A stretch of DNA of 64,000 nucleotides from Polynucleobacter sp. HIN11. GTDB taxonomy: Bacteria > Pseudomonadota > Gammaproteobacteria > Burkholderiales > Burkholderiaceae. Shown here piece after piece: positions 30,946 to 40,080 of this stretch. The notes beneath the pieces were generated by a model. That model was not told the DNA's origin. It saw nothing but the letters and a program-made list of their open reading frames with translations, and made no database searches. The stretch covers positions 1,116,001 through 1,180,000 of the forward strand of contig NZ_AP028142.1 of the NCBI RefSeq assembly GCF_030297675.1, written 5' to 3'. Position 1 is the stretch's first letter. Every line of letters begins with the position of its first letter. The position numbers were made by a program, and so were the translations under genes.

Positions 30946-31437
30946 TCAACGGTAAGGTGCGTCTGCCTCTCGGTTAGCGGCAATTTGCTTTTCGTATTCA
31001 TCACCGACTGCTAGCAACATCTCTTTGGTGAAATACAGATCACCGCGCTTATCCCCGAAATACTCAAAAATATTGGTTTCCACAATGGCATCCACAGGGC
31101 AAGCCTCTTCACAATAGCCACAGAAAATGCATTTGGTGAGGTCGATGTCATAGCGTGTTGTTCTGCGGGTACCATCCTCACGCTGATCAGACTCAATCGA
31201 GATTGCCAAAGCTGGGCAAACGGCCTCACACAGTTTGCATGCAATGCAGCGCTCTTCCCCATTCGGATAGCGACGCAGCGCATGTAAGCCTCGAAAACGT
31301 GGTGAGAGTGGCGTCTTTTCTTCCGGATACTGAACCGTAATTTTAGGTTTAAATAAATAACGCCCAGTAATCGACATTCCTTTAAGAACATCTTTGAGCA
31401 TTAAGCTATTGAGAAACTGAGAGGCGCGCTTGAACAT
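30946..31437 (-). CDS. nuoI: NADH-quinone oxidoreductase subunit I (two 4Fe-4S clusters)
   Basis: NuoI carries clusters N6a and N6b, passing electrons from NuoG to the terminal cluster in NuoB. The 163-residue protein has two complete ferredoxin motifs, CIACKLCEAVCP and CIFCGYCEEACP. The start at 31437 (MFKRASQFLNSLMLKDVLKG) matches family members; the frame is open further upstream but overlaps nuoH. Five bases separate it from the nuoH stop. Confidence 0.98.
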   Translation of the reverse strand: MFKRASQFLNSLMLKDVLKGMSITGRYLFKPKITVQYPEEKTPLSPRFRGLHALRRYPNGEERCIACKLCEAVCPALAISIESDQREDGTRRTTRYDIDLTKCIFCGYCEEACPVDAIVETNIFEYFGDKRGDLYFTKEMLLAVGDEYEKQIAANREADAPYR

Positions 31438-31442
31438 AGTGA

Positions 31443-32516
31443 TTAGCTCCAAATGTTCCAGGGGGACAAAATCCAGGCCCCAACCAACAATACCCAAACC
31501 ACGGTTAACGGAATAAACACCTTCCAACCCAAACGCATAATTTGGTCATAGCGATACCGTGGCAATGAAGCCCGTAACCAAATAAAGCACGAGAGCACAA
31601 AAAAGATCTTGGCAAATAACCAGAAAAATCCTGGAATATCGCGCAAGATAGGTAAATCAAGGATTGGTAACCAACCACCCAAGAACATGATCGACGTTAA
31701 GGCGGCAATCAAGATCATATTGGCGTATTCAGCCAAGAAAAATAATGCGAAGGCCATGCCAGAGTACTCCACCATATGACCCGCAACAATCTCTGACTCA
31801 CCTTCCACCACATCAAAGGGGTGACGATTGGTCTCCGCAACTCCAGAGATGAAATAGATCACAAACATGGGTAGTAAGGGCAACCAGTTCCACGAGAGGA
31901 AGTTCAGGCCCATGTCGGCAAAGATGCCCACCTCTTGAGAGCGCACGATATTACTGAGATTTAAGGAGCCGGCCACCATCAATACGGTCACCAGGGCTAA
32001 GCCCATGGCAATCTCATAAGAGATCATTTGAGCAGAAGCACGCATCGCTCCCAAGAATGGGTACTTCGAGTTTGAGGCCCACCCTGCCAAGATCACGCCA
32101 TACACACCCACCGAGGTTATGGCCATCACATATAAGAGACCGGCATTTACATCCGCTAGAACTAAGTCTGCCTGGAATGGCACCACTGCCCATGCAGCAA
32201 GTGCCGGGGTAAGCACCATGAGAGGGGCAATGATGTAGAGCGTATGACTGGCGCGTGTTGGGGAGACGATCTCCTTCATCAATAGCTTGAGTGCATCTGC
32301 AATCGGCTGGAATAAACCGAGGGGACCAACCCGATTTGGACCCAAACGAATGTGCATCCAGCCAATCAGCTTACGCTCCCACAGAGTAAGGTAAGCGACC
32401 GCACCAAAGATGGGTAATACGATGATCAGGATCTTCGCTAAGTTCCAAACCAAAGGCCAGAACGAACCAAACAGTTGTTCGCCGTGGCTGGTAATGAGAT
32501 CGATCCAGTTGCCCAT
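31443..32516 (-). CDS. nuoH: NADH-quinone oxidoreductase subunit H
   Basis: NuoH forms much of the quinone-binding chamber at the junction of the two arms. The 357-residue protein has eight or nine helices. The conserved loops RLGPNRVGPLGLFQPIADAL and ETNRHPFDVVEGESEIVAGH (with Glu and Asp residues thought to couple quinone chemistry to pumping) are intact, as is LPRYRYDQIMRLGWK near the C-terminus. It begins seven bases after nuoG. Confidence 0.98.
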   Translation of the reverse strand: MGNWIDLITSHGEQLFGSFWPLVWNLAKILIIVLPIFGAVAYLTLWERKLIGWMHIRLGPNRVGPLGLFQPIADALKLLMKEIVSPTRASHTLYIIAPLMVLTPALAAWAVVPFQADLVLADVNAGLLYVMAITSVGVYGVILAGWASNSKYPFLGAMRASAQMISYEIAMGLALVTVLMVAGSLNLSNIVRSQEVGIFADMGLNFLSWNWLPLLPMFVIYFISGVAETNRHPFDVVEGESEIVAGHMVEYSGMAFALFFLAEYANMILIAALTSIMFLGGWLPILDLPILRDIPGFFWLFAKIFFVLSCFIWLRASLPRYRYDQIMRLGWKVFIPLTVVWVLLVGAWILSPWNIWS

Positions 32517-32523
32517 AACGACC

Positions 32524-34896
32524 TTAAGCGCTCACCGTTAATTTAGAAAGAGCCACTTCACCAAACATAGAGGCTAGATGACCACTCAGCTCCGTTGCTG
32601 TTGCAATGCGCACTACACCGTCGGCCAAGTCGGGTTGTAATTGAACGCCCACTTCAACCGTCTGGCCAGCTTGGGTAAGCGCCACGCGATCACCGGCCTG
32701 CAAACCTAGTTGCCCCCAAAGGGTCTCCCCCACTCCAACCATATTGGCATCCTTTGCATCACGGGTGCGTTGCAATGCAGGGGCGCGGCGCACAATCGCA
32801 TCACTTGAATAAATCGCTTGATAGGCAAGGCGCTCGAGCGATGCGGTAATCTGAACGCGTTGTTGGACCTCAGGGTTGGCTGTAAAACAATTATTGAGTT
32901 GGCTCTCTACAGACTTTGCAAACGCATCGGCATATACCTCTTCTGGGAGGTTATACAAAAAACCATTGAGGTTTAGGAGACTTCCTAATGCACGGAGCAC
33001 CTTCCATGCCGGTCTAGCATCTGCCAAAGGTCGAACAGAAGGCTGAATGGTTTGCACCTGCCCCGCCATGTTCACAAAACTTCCAACGGATTCAGTATAA
33101 GGAGTGATTGGCAGAATCACATCGGCTAACTCAAGCAAATCGGGGCTCGTGTAGGCGCTCATCGCAATTACGGTATCGGCGCCTTGTAACGCAGCTCGGG
33201 TTTGTTGTGGGTTGGGTAAATCCTGAAGTGGCTCGACGTGTAACATCACATAGGCGCGCGCCTTACTTTGCAATACGGTATCAACACTGCCTTGATTACC
33301 CTGGGTAGCACCCACCAGTTGCGCCCCCACTGAATTACCACCTTCACACAAGAACCCAAAGGTGCATCCCGTATGCTTGGCAATAAACTCCGCAAGAACA
33401 TGTAAATCAGAGGCGTTGGGATGGGCAATCGCCAGTGATCCCAAGAATATTGCCTGTGGCTCAGGGCTCTCAAGTTTGGCATTGCTGAGCAATTGATCTG
33501 CAATCGCTTGCGCTTCACGAGAAACGCTCTTCACTGAGAGACCAGTTGGAGGCTGTAAGGATTTTGCTTGCGCAATCGCTTGGGCAATTTGCCCCAATTG
33601 ATCCACCCATTGACTGGGCTTCGATTTGAGATGCGCAGTAATCGGCATGAGCCAATCGTTACCGCCTGCATCGAGTCGATAGACCTTAAGGCCCTGTTTG
33701 CTTGCCGTGCGCATCCGAGCAGCGATCAGCGGCAGATCTTTACGCAAATGACTACCAATCACCAAGACACGCTTGAGTTCACTCAACTTCGCAATTGGCA
33801 TACCCAACCAGGGTAGCGTTGCTGCTCCGCGGGTATCAGTTTGGCGCAAACGCGTCTCAATTTGATGACTTCCCAAACCACGCATCACTTTTTGCAAGAG
33901 GTAAAGTTCTTCAGCGCTTGCGATGGGGTGAGCCAATGCCGCTAACGCCTGACTACCATGCTGCTTCTGAATATCACTTAATGAGTGCACGACGTAATCG
34001 AGGGCAGACTGCCAATCGGTCTCTAACCACTGCCCATTTTGTTTCACCATTGGAGTGGTTAAACGATCAGGGCTATTTAGGCCTTCATATGCAAAGCGAT
34101 CGCGGTCACTAATCCAGCACTCATTGATGGCCTCGTTCTCGAGTGCGACAACCCGCATCACATGATTAGCCTTCGTTTGTACGGTAGTGTTGGCACCCAC
34201 GGCATCATGCGGACTGATCGAGCGCTTACGGACCAACTCCCAGGTGCGCGCGGCATACCGAAATGGCTTACTGGTTAAGGCGCCCACCGGGCAGATGTCG
34301 ATCATATTGCCCGAGAGCTCAGAGTCAACCGTTTGCCCCACAAAGGTCGTGATTTCCGAATGCTCACCACGGTTGATCATGCCAAGTTCCATGACACCAG
34401 CAACCTCTTGGCCAAAGCGCACACAGCGGGTGCAGTGAATGCAACGCGACATCTCTTCCATGGAAATGAGTGGTCCAACATTTTTATGGAAGACCACACG
34501 CTTCTCTTCTTTATAGCGCGAACTGGATTTACCGTAGCCAACCGCCAAATCTTGTAATTGGCATTCGCCACCCTGATCGCAAATCGGGCAATCCAAGGGA
34601 TGGTTAATGAGCAAGAACTCCATCACCGACTTTTGAGCCTCAACAGCCTTCGCCGAATGAGTAAACACTTTCATGCCCGCCATCACGGGGGTGGCACATG
34701 CTGGTAATGGCTTAGGCGCCTTCTCCACTTCAACCAAACACATCCGGCAGTTTGCGGCGATGCTCAGCTTCTTGTGATAGCAAAAATGAGGAACGTAAGT
34801 GCCTAGCTTGTTGGTGGCATGCATCACCATGGAGCCCTGCGGTACCTCGACGGGCTTACCGTCAACATGGATCTCAATCATGTTCACCGTACTCAT
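32524..34896 (-). CDS. nuoG: NADH-quinone oxidoreductase subunit G
   Basis: NuoG is the largest peripheral-arm subunit, 790 residues here. A plant-type 2Fe-2S domain comes first (HFCYHKKLSIAANCRMCLVEV), then the N4/N5 region with HPLDCPICDQGGECQLQD and CIHCTRCVRFGQEV, followed by a degenerate molybdopterin-oxidoreductase fold that no longer binds molybdenum. The start at 34896 (MSTVNMIEIHVDG) lies two bases after the nuoF stop. The C-terminal half is less conserved than in E. coli, as is normal across genera. Confidence 0.97.
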   Translation of the reverse strand: MSTVNMIEIHVDGKPVEVPQGSMVMHATNKLGTYVPHFCYHKKLSIAANCRMCLVEVEKAPKPLPACATPVMAGMKVFTHSAKAVEAQKSVMEFLLINHPLDCPICDQGGECQLQDLAVGYGKSSSRYKEEKRVVFHKNVGPLISMEEMSRCIHCTRCVRFGQEVAGVMELGMINRGEHSEITTFVGQTVDSELSGNMIDICPVGALTSKPFRYAARTWELVRKRSISPHDAVGANTTVQTKANHVMRVVALENEAINECWISDRDRFAYEGLNSPDRLTTPMVKQNGQWLETDWQSALDYVVHSLSDIQKQHGSQALAALAHPIASAEELYLLQKVMRGLGSHQIETRLRQTDTRGAATLPWLGMPIAKLSELKRVLVIGSHLRKDLPLIAARMRTASKQGLKVYRLDAGGNDWLMPITAHLKSKPSQWVDQLGQIAQAIAQAKSLQPPTGLSVKSVSREAQAIADQLLSNAKLESPEPQAIFLGSLAIAHPNASDLHVLAEFIAKHTGCTFGFLCEGGNSVGAQLVGATQGNQGSVDTVLQSKARAYVMLHVEPLQDLPNPQQTRAALQGADTVIAMSAYTSPDLLELADVILPITPYTESVGSFVNMAGQVQTIQPSVRPLADARPAWKVLRALGSLLNLNGFLYNLPEEVYADAFAKSVESQLNNCFTANPEVQQRVQITASLERLAYQAIYSSDAIVRRAPALQRTRDAKDANMVGVGETLWGQLGLQAGDRVALTQAGQTVEVGVQLQPDLADGVVRIATATELSGHLASMFGEVALSKLTVSA

Positions 34897-34898
34897 GA

Positions 34899-36203
34899 TT
34901 AGGCGGCCTTTGCAAATGAAGAAACCATGCAATGCTTATGCTCGACATGGTAAGCAAACTCATCCATATAGTGCTTGAGCATGCCTTGCACCGGCATCGC
35001 CGCTGCATCACCTAAAGCACAGATGGTCCGCCCTTGAATATTCCCGGCAACGTCTTTGAGAAGATCTAAATCCTCAGGTCGACCTTGACCGTGTTCAATG
35101 CGATTAACAATCCGCCACAACCAACCAGTCCCCTCGCGGCATGGAGTGCATTGGCCACACGACTCTTCGTGATAGAAATACGAGAGGCGTAAGAGTGAAC
35201 GTACCATGCAACGGGACTCATCCATCACGATCACTGCTCCAGAGCCGAGCATCGACCCAGCCTTGGAGATCGCGTCGTAATCCATCGTGATATCCATCAT
35301 GATCTTGCCAGGCAAGACTGGTGCCGATGATCCACCAGGGATCACTGCTTTGAGCTGTTTGCCATTGCGCATCCCGCCTGCCAACTTCAATAACTCAGCA
35401 AACGGTGTACCGAGTGGAACTTCATAGTTACCTGGGTAAGTGACATCTCCCGATACGGAGAAGATCTTCGTGCCGCCATTATTGGGCTTACCCAATTTGA
35501 GATAAGCCTCTGCACCAATGGCCAGAATAAATGGCACAGCTGCAAAGGTCTCGGTATTGTTAATGGTGGTTGGCTTGCCGTACAAACCAAAGTTCGCTGG
35601 GAATGGTGGCTTAAAGCGAGGCTGCCCTTTTTTACCCTCAAGCGACTCCAAGAGTGCGGTCTCTTCACCGCAAATGTAAGCACCAAAGCCTGGGGCAGCG
35701 TGCAACTGGAAACTAAATTCTGTTCCTAAAATATTCTGTCCAAGATAGCCCGCAGCACGCGCTTCCTCAAGCGCCTCTTCAAAGCGCTCATAGACCTCCC
35801 AGATCTCGCCGTGAATGTAGTTGTATCCCGTTGAGATCCCCATGGCATAAGCGCCAATAATCATGCCTTCGATTAACGCATGGGGGTTGTAGCGCATGAT
35901 GTCACGGTCTTTGAATGTACCGGGCTCACCCTCGTCGCTATTGCAAACGAGGTATTTGTTACCGTTGTAGTTCTTGGGCATGAAGCTCCACTTCAAGCCG
36001 GTTGGGAATCCCGCACCACCACGGCCACGCAAGGACGATGCCTTGACTTCCGCAATCACGGCATCCGGGGTAATCTTTTCGTTAAGAATCCGGCGTAGCT
36101 GCTGATAACCACCGCGAGCCTCATAGTCTTTGAGATGCCAGTTCTTACCATCTAGGCCAGCCAAAATTAAGGGCTTAATGTGACGACTATGCAAACTGGT
36201 CAT
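34899..36203 (-). CDS. nuoF: NADH-quinone oxidoreductase subunit F (NADH- and FMN-binding)
   Basis: NuoF oxidises NADH through FMN and hands electrons to cluster N3. The 434-residue protein has the NADH/FMN glycine-rich stretch GRGGAGFPTGLKWSFMP, the YLVCNSDEGEPGTFKDR block, GAYICGEETALLESLEG, and the N3 cluster motif ESCGQCTPCREG with its fourth Cys in TICALGDAAAMP. It overlaps nuoE by four bases. Confidence 0.98.
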   Translation of the reverse strand: MTSLHSRHIKPLILAGLDGKNWHLKDYEARGGYQQLRRILNEKITPDAVIAEVKASSLRGRGGAGFPTGLKWSFMPKNYNGNKYLVCNSDEGEPGTFKDRDIMRYNPHALIEGMIIGAYAMGISTGYNYIHGEIWEVYERFEEALEEARAAGYLGQNILGTEFSFQLHAAPGFGAYICGEETALLESLEGKKGQPRFKPPFPANFGLYGKPTTINNTETFAAVPFILAIGAEAYLKLGKPNNGGTKIFSVSGDVTYPGNYEVPLGTPFAELLKLAGGMRNGKQLKAVIPGGSSAPVLPGKIMMDITMDYDAISKAGSMLGSGAVIVMDESRCMVRSLLRLSYFYHEESCGQCTPCREGTGWLWRIVNRIEHGQGRPEDLDLLKDVAGNIQGRTICALGDAAAMPVQGMLKHYMDEFAYHVEHKHCMVSSFAKAA

Positions 36204-36715
36204 ATGCTCCCCCGTTTTGCTTCTGCACTCAACTCATCTAATAAAGCATCGATCTTTTCTTGGGTCATAAAACTACACATACGGTGGTTATTCACCAACA
36301 TTACAGGGGAGTCGCCACAAGCACCCATGCACTCACCCTCTTTTAGGGTGAAGGTTCCACAGGGCGTAGTCTCATTAAAGTTAATCCCGAGTTTTTTCTT
36401 GAGGTAGTCAGCCGCTTCTTCGCCATGCGTTAATTGGCAAGGCAAATTCGTGCACACCACGAGCTTGAACTTACCAATCGGCTTGGTCTCATACATGTTG
36501 TAGAACGTCGCTACTTCCTCAACCGCAATCTTGGGCATCTCCAGAATTTGCGCCACCTCAGCGATGATCTCGGGGGAGACCCAACCATGCTCTTCTTGTG
36601 CAGCAATTAAACATGCCATCACCGCCGATTGTTTTTGCTCAGACGGATACTTCGCAATATTGCGATCCATTTGGGCGCGGGTCTTAGCAGAAAAAAGGGA
36701 TTGGGCTGTCATCAT
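36200..36715 (-). CDS. nuoE: NADH-quinone oxidoreductase subunit E (2Fe-2S)
   Basis: This 171-residue thioredoxin-fold subunit carries the N1a 2Fe-2S cluster. The four ligands are visible as CTNLPC and CMGAC. The N-terminal helical part (about 1-75) packs against NuoF. The start may be either of two adjacent ATGs (36715 or 36712). It begins three bases after the nuoD stop and its stop overlaps nuoF. Confidence 0.97.
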   Translation of the reverse strand: MMTAQSLFSAKTRAQMDRNIAKYPSEQKQSAVMACLIAAQEEHGWVSPEIIAEVAQILEMPKIAVEEVATFYNMYETKPIGKFKLVVCTNLPCQLTHGEEAADYLKKKLGINFNETTPCGTFTLKEGECMGACGDSPVMLVNNHRMCSFMTQEKIDALLDELSAEAKRGSI

Positions 36716-36718
36716 GGT

Positions 36719-37972
36719 TTATCGATCAATCTCACCAAATACAATGTCTTGGGTCCCAATGATGGTGACCGCATCCGCAATCATATGACCGCGTGACATC
36801 TCATCCATGGCTGCTAAATGAGCAAAGCCAGGAGCCCGAATCTTTAAGCGGTAAGGTTTATTAGCACCATCCGAAATGGCGTAGATACCAAACTCCCCCT
36901 TCGGGTGCTCTACTGCTGCATACGCTTCACCCGTTGGCACATGAATCCCTTCGGTAAAGAGCTTGAAGTGATGGATCAACTCTTCCATATTGGTTTTCAT
37001 ATCAACGCGCTTTGGCGGGGCTACTTTATGGTTATCACTCATCACTGGGCCTGGATTGGCTCGCAACCACTTCACACACTGTTGAATAATGCGATTGGAT
37101 TGACGCATTTCTTCCATGCGCACTAAATATCGGTCGTAGCTATCGCCATTCACACCCACTGGAATATCAAAATCCAACTGGTCATAGACTTCATAAGGCT
37201 GCTTCTTGCGCAAGTCCCAAGCAAAACCAGAGCCACGCAACATCGGGCCAGTAAAACCCATCTGCAGAGCTCGCTCAGGGGAGACCACGCCGATACCCAC
37301 CAAGCGCTGCTTCCATATTCGGTTATCGGTTAACAAATTGTTGTACTCATCCACATTGGCTGGGAAGCGATTACTAAAGTCCTCAATGAAATCCAATAAT
37401 GATCCGCTGCGGCTCTCGTTCAAACGCTTTACCGCTTGCTCACTCCGAATCGCCGACTTGGCGTATTGAGGCATCCTCTCAGGTAAATCGCGATAGACAC
37501 CGCCGGGACGATAGTAGGCTGCATGCATGCGAGCACCGGATACCGCCTCATACATATCGAAGATATCTTCGCGATCACGGAAGGCATATAAAAAGATTGC
37601 CATCGCACCAACGTCGAGACCATGGCAGCCAACCCAGAGTAAGTGATTGAGCAGACGGGTGAGCTCATCAAACATCACACGGATGTATTGGGCTCGGATA
37701 GGAACATCAACATCGAGAAGCTTCTCGATGGCCATCACATAGGCATGCTCATTGACCATCATCGATACATAATCAAGACGATCCATATACGGCACACTCT
37801 GAATCCAAGTCCGGGTCTCGGCGAGTTTCTCGGTCGCACGATGCAATAAGCCAATATGCGGATCGGCGCGTTGGATCACTTCGCCATCGAGCTCAAGCAC
37901 TAAACGCAATACACCGTGAGCCGCAGGATGCTGGGGGCCAAAGTTGAGGGTGTAGTTCTTAATCTCAGCCAT
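36719..37972 (-). CDS. nuoD: NADH-quinone oxidoreductase subunit D
   Basis: NuoD forms the quinone pocket with NuoB and descends from the hydrogenase large subunit. The 417-residue protein starts MAEIKNYTLNFGPQHPAAHG, with the conserved His-containing loop, and includes ADPHIGLLHRATEKL and YMDRLDYVSMM. The ATG at 37972 lies inside the end of nuoC (8-base overlap) and matches the family start; the open frame extends nine codons upstream without support. Confidence 0.98.
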   Translation of the reverse strand: MAEIKNYTLNFGPQHPAAHGVLRLVLELDGEVIQRADPHIGLLHRATEKLAETRTWIQSVPYMDRLDYVSMMVNEHAYVMAIEKLLDVDVPIRAQYIRVMFDELTRLLNHLLWVGCHGLDVGAMAIFLYAFRDREDIFDMYEAVSGARMHAAYYRPGGVYRDLPERMPQYAKSAIRSEQAVKRLNESRSGSLLDFIEDFSNRFPANVDEYNNLLTDNRIWKQRLVGIGVVSPERALQMGFTGPMLRGSGFAWDLRKKQPYEVYDQLDFDIPVGVNGDSYDRYLVRMEEMRQSNRIIQQCVKWLRANPGPVMSDNHKVAPPKRVDMKTNMEELIHHFKLFTEGIHVPTGEAYAAVEHPKGEFGIYAISDGANKPYRLKIRAPGFAHLAAMDEMSRGHMIADAVTIIGTQDIVFGEIDR

Positions 37973-38570
37973 TTGCCAAGCCACCGTATTGTTCTTCACG
38001 AATCACGCGGGGGGTCACCTCACGTGGATCAATCGTGACTGGCTGATACACCACTCGCTTTAACTCCGGGTCATAGCGCATCTCGACATGGCCCGAGATT
38101 GGGAAATCTTTACGGAATGGATGACCAATAAAGCCGTAATCGGTCAAGATACGACGCAAATCCTCATGACCATCAAATAGGATGCCAAAGAGATCGAAGG
38201 CCTCGCGCTCAAACCAATTGGCTGAGTTCCAAATGGGCACCATCGATGCCACCAATGGATAGTCGTCGTCTGGGGCAAATACCCGAATACGCAGACGTTG
38301 GTTATGCTTGATAGACAGTAAGTGGCTAACCACCGCAAAGCGGGGGCCGCTCCAAGTGCCATCGGCATAGTCTTTGTAATCAACTCCACATAAATCAATC
38401 AGCTGCTCAAACGCTAAGCTGGGATCGTCTCGTAATAATTTGGCTGACTCAGCATACGTTGCGTGATGCAAGACGATGGTCAACTCACGATGATCGATCG
38501 AGGCACTTTGAATACGGTTGCCTAAAACACGATCCAATTGCAAACGAAGTTGTTCGAGGCGATCACTCAT
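37965..38570 (-). CDS. nuoC: NADH-quinone oxidoreductase subunit C
   Basis: NuoC is a peripheral-arm subunit of 201 residues, here a separate gene rather than the NuoCD fusion of E. coli. It has the family signature REAFDLFGILFDGHEDLRRI and the C-terminal FRKDFPISGHVEMRYD. The start at 38570 is one base after the nuoB stop (TGAGATG). Confidence 0.97.
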   Translation of the reverse strand: MSDRLEQLRLQLDRVLGNRIQSASIDHRELTIVLHHATYAESAKLLRDDPSLAFEQLIDLCGVDYKDYADGTWSGPRFAVVSHLLSIKHNQRLRIRVFAPDDDYPLVASMVPIWNSANWFEREAFDLFGILFDGHEDLRRILTDYGFIGHPFRKDFPISGHVEMRYDPELKRVVYQPVTIDPREVTPRVIREEQYGGLANG

Positions 38571-38571
38571 C

Positions 38572-39054
38572 TCAACCCTTCCGCGCAATGGTGCTGGTGC
38601 GACCAATTTTGGCCTGCAATTGAATGATGCCGTAGATCAAGGCTTCGGCCGTTGGTGGACAACCAGGAACATACACATCCACTGGAACGATACGATCGCA
38701 TCCGCGTACCACCGAATAAGAGTAGTGATAATAGCCACCGCCGTTAGCACATGAACCCATCGATATCACCCAACGCGGTTCTGGCATCTGGTCATAGACC
38801 TTGCGTAAAGCGGGGGCCATTTTGTTACATAAGGTACCCGCCACGATCATTAAATCTGATTGACGAGGCGATGGACGGAACACCACCCCAAAACGATCGA
38901 GGTCGTAGCGCGATGCGCCCGCATGCATCATCTCAACTGCGCAACAGGCCAAGCCAAAGGTCATCGGCCAAAGCGATCCGGTTCTGGTCCAATTAATTAA
39001 CTGGTCAGCCGAAGTCGTTACAAAACCTTGTTTTAGAACACCTTCAAGTGCCAT
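38572..39054 (-). CDS. nuoB: NADH-quinone oxidoreductase subunit B (terminal 4Fe-4S)
   Basis: NuoB holds cluster N2, the direct electron donor to quinone. The 160-residue protein shows the unusual tandem-Cys ligand set: GLACCAVEMMH, then a Cys in VAGTLCNKMAP and a further one in YVPGCPPTAEAL. It begins six bases after nuoA. Confidence 0.98.
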   Translation of the reverse strand: MALEGVLKQGFVTTSADQLINWTRTGSLWPMTFGLACCAVEMMHAGASRYDLDRFGVVFRPSPRQSDLMIVAGTLCNKMAPALRKVYDQMPEPRWVISMGSCANGGGYYHYSYSVVRGCDRIVPVDVYVPGCPPTAEALIYGIIQLQAKIGRTSTIARKG

Positions 39055-39060
39055 CGACGT

Positions 39061-39420
39061 CTACTCCCAATCCAGGGCGCCCTTTTTCCAGATGTAAGCA
39101 AAACCAACGATAAATTCGAGGAGGAAAATTGCCATCGCAATGTAACCTTCCCAGCCAATATCCCTCAAGGCAATGCCCCAAGGAAATAAAAATGCGGTTT
39201 CGAGATCAAATAGGATAAAGAGAATGGCGACTAGGTAGTAGCGCACATCGAATTTCATACGAGCATCTTCAAAGGCTTCAAAGCCGCACTCATATGGAGA
39301 ATCTTTTTCTGAATAAGGTTTGGAGGGGGCTAACACTTTTCCCAAAACAATGGGAGCAAGACCGACGCCGATACCAACAAGAATAAACAACAGTACTGGG
39401 AAGTAATTTGAAAGGTTCAA
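39061..39420 (-). CDS. nuoA: NADH-quinone oxidoreductase subunit A
   Basis: NuoA is a small three-helix subunit (119 residues) near the quinone site. The loop SPYECGFEAFEDARMKFDVRY contains the conserved Cys that changes exposure between active and resting states. The start codon is TTG at 39420: the family N-terminus MNLSNYFPVLLFIL begins exactly there and no ATG is in frame nearby. An AGGA lies about 13 bases upstream, which is rather far. It is the first gene of the nuo operon. Confidence 0.96.
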   Translation of the reverse strand: MNLSNYFPVLLFILVGIGVGLAPIVLGKVLAPSKPYSEKDSPYECGFEAFEDARMKFDVRYYLVAILFILFDLETAFLFPWGIALRDIGWEGYIAMAIFLLEFIVGFAYIWKKGALDWE

Positions 39421-39477
39421 CTTCTTCTATCCTGTGTCAGATTTCCAAACGTTCGAATTATCAACGACTTTCATTTT

Positions 39478-39514
39478 GGGATTCTTGATTTACAGCAATA
39501 AGACAAGAATTCCC
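39478..39514 (-). repeat. 10-bp inverted repeat with one bulge between tRNA-Leu and nuoA
   Basis: On the minus strand GGGAATTCTTG and CAAGAATCCC pair over ten bases with one bulged A and a 16-base loop. No T-run follows, so it is more likely an mRNA processing or stabilising hairpin in the nuo leader than a terminator. Confidence 0.45.
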
Positions 39515-39532
39515 GACCAAACTATTCCACTT

Positions 39533-39617
39533 TGGTGCCGACGGCGAGACTCGAACTCGCACAGCCTAAGCCACTACCCCCTCAAGATAGCGTGTCTACC
39601 AATTTCACCACGTCGGC
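39533..39617 (-). tRNA. leuU: tRNA-Leu (anticodon GAG)
   Basis: The minus strand folds as a class II tRNA of 85 bases including an encoded CCA end. The acceptor stem GCCGACG pairs with CGTCGGC. The anticodon stem CTATC/GGTAG encloses the loop TTGAGGG, giving anticodon GAG. A short variable arm and a GTTCGAG T-loop follow. In E. coli the GAG leucine tRNA gene (leuU) is also immediately downstream of secG, matching this position. Confidence 0.97.
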
Positions 39618-39657
39618 ATCTCGGAAAAGCCCTACAACAACCCTCAATTCTACCGCA

Positions 39658-39680
39658 TTGCACCTTCCAAAAAGGTGCAA
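39658..39680 (-). terminator. Perfect 9-bp hairpin just after secG
   Basis: TTGCACCTT and AAGGTGCAA are perfect complements around a five-base loop, starting one base after the secG stop and 41 bases before the tRNA. The minus strand continues TGCGG rather than a T-run, so it may serve as a processing or partial termination site rather than a strong terminator. Confidence 0.45.
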
Positions 39681-39681
39681 A

Positions 39682-40044
39682 TTAGCGAGGCACGACCGGC
39701 TTACCGGGTTCTGAACTTGCTCCATTTGCTGGAGTGGCGCCACCTTGCTGGGCAGGGGCTACGGTCGGCAACGTTGAGTTGGATAAAACCCCTGACTCAA
39801 CAGGCTTTTTAGTTCCCAACCATGTAATTCCTAGGGTGCTTACAAAAAAGATCACTGCAAAAATAGCAGTGGTGCGCGAGAGGAAGTTTGAGGAACCAGT
39901 CGCCCCAAATAAACTGCCTGAGGAACCTGAACCAAATGCGGCACCCATATCAGCACCCTTACCTTGCTGAATCAAGACCAAGCCAATGATGGCCAATGCA
40001 GAAACTACTTGCAGGACCACGAATAAAGTTTTAAGCCATTCCAT
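39682..40044 (-). CDS. secG: Protein translocase subunit SecG
   Basis: SecG is a small subunit of the SecYEG export channel. The 120-residue protein has two membrane helices (about 3-22 and 52-72) linked by the conserved cytoplasmic loop VLIQQGKGADMGAAFGSG and GATGSSNFL. The tail after residue 80 is rich in Pro, Ala and Gly. GGAG lies seven bases before the ATG at 40044. The tpiA-secG-tRNA-Leu-nuo order is common in betaproteobacteria. Confidence 0.96.
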   Translation of the reverse strand: MEWLKTLFVVLQVVSALAIIGLVLIQQGKGADMGAAFGSGSSGSLFGATGSSNFLSRTTAIFAVIFFVSTLGITWLGTKKPVESGVLSNSTLPTVAPAQQGGATPANGASSEPGKPVVPR

Positions 40045-40080
40045 TTCTGTTCTCCATATTGTCATTCATCATGCAATCCA

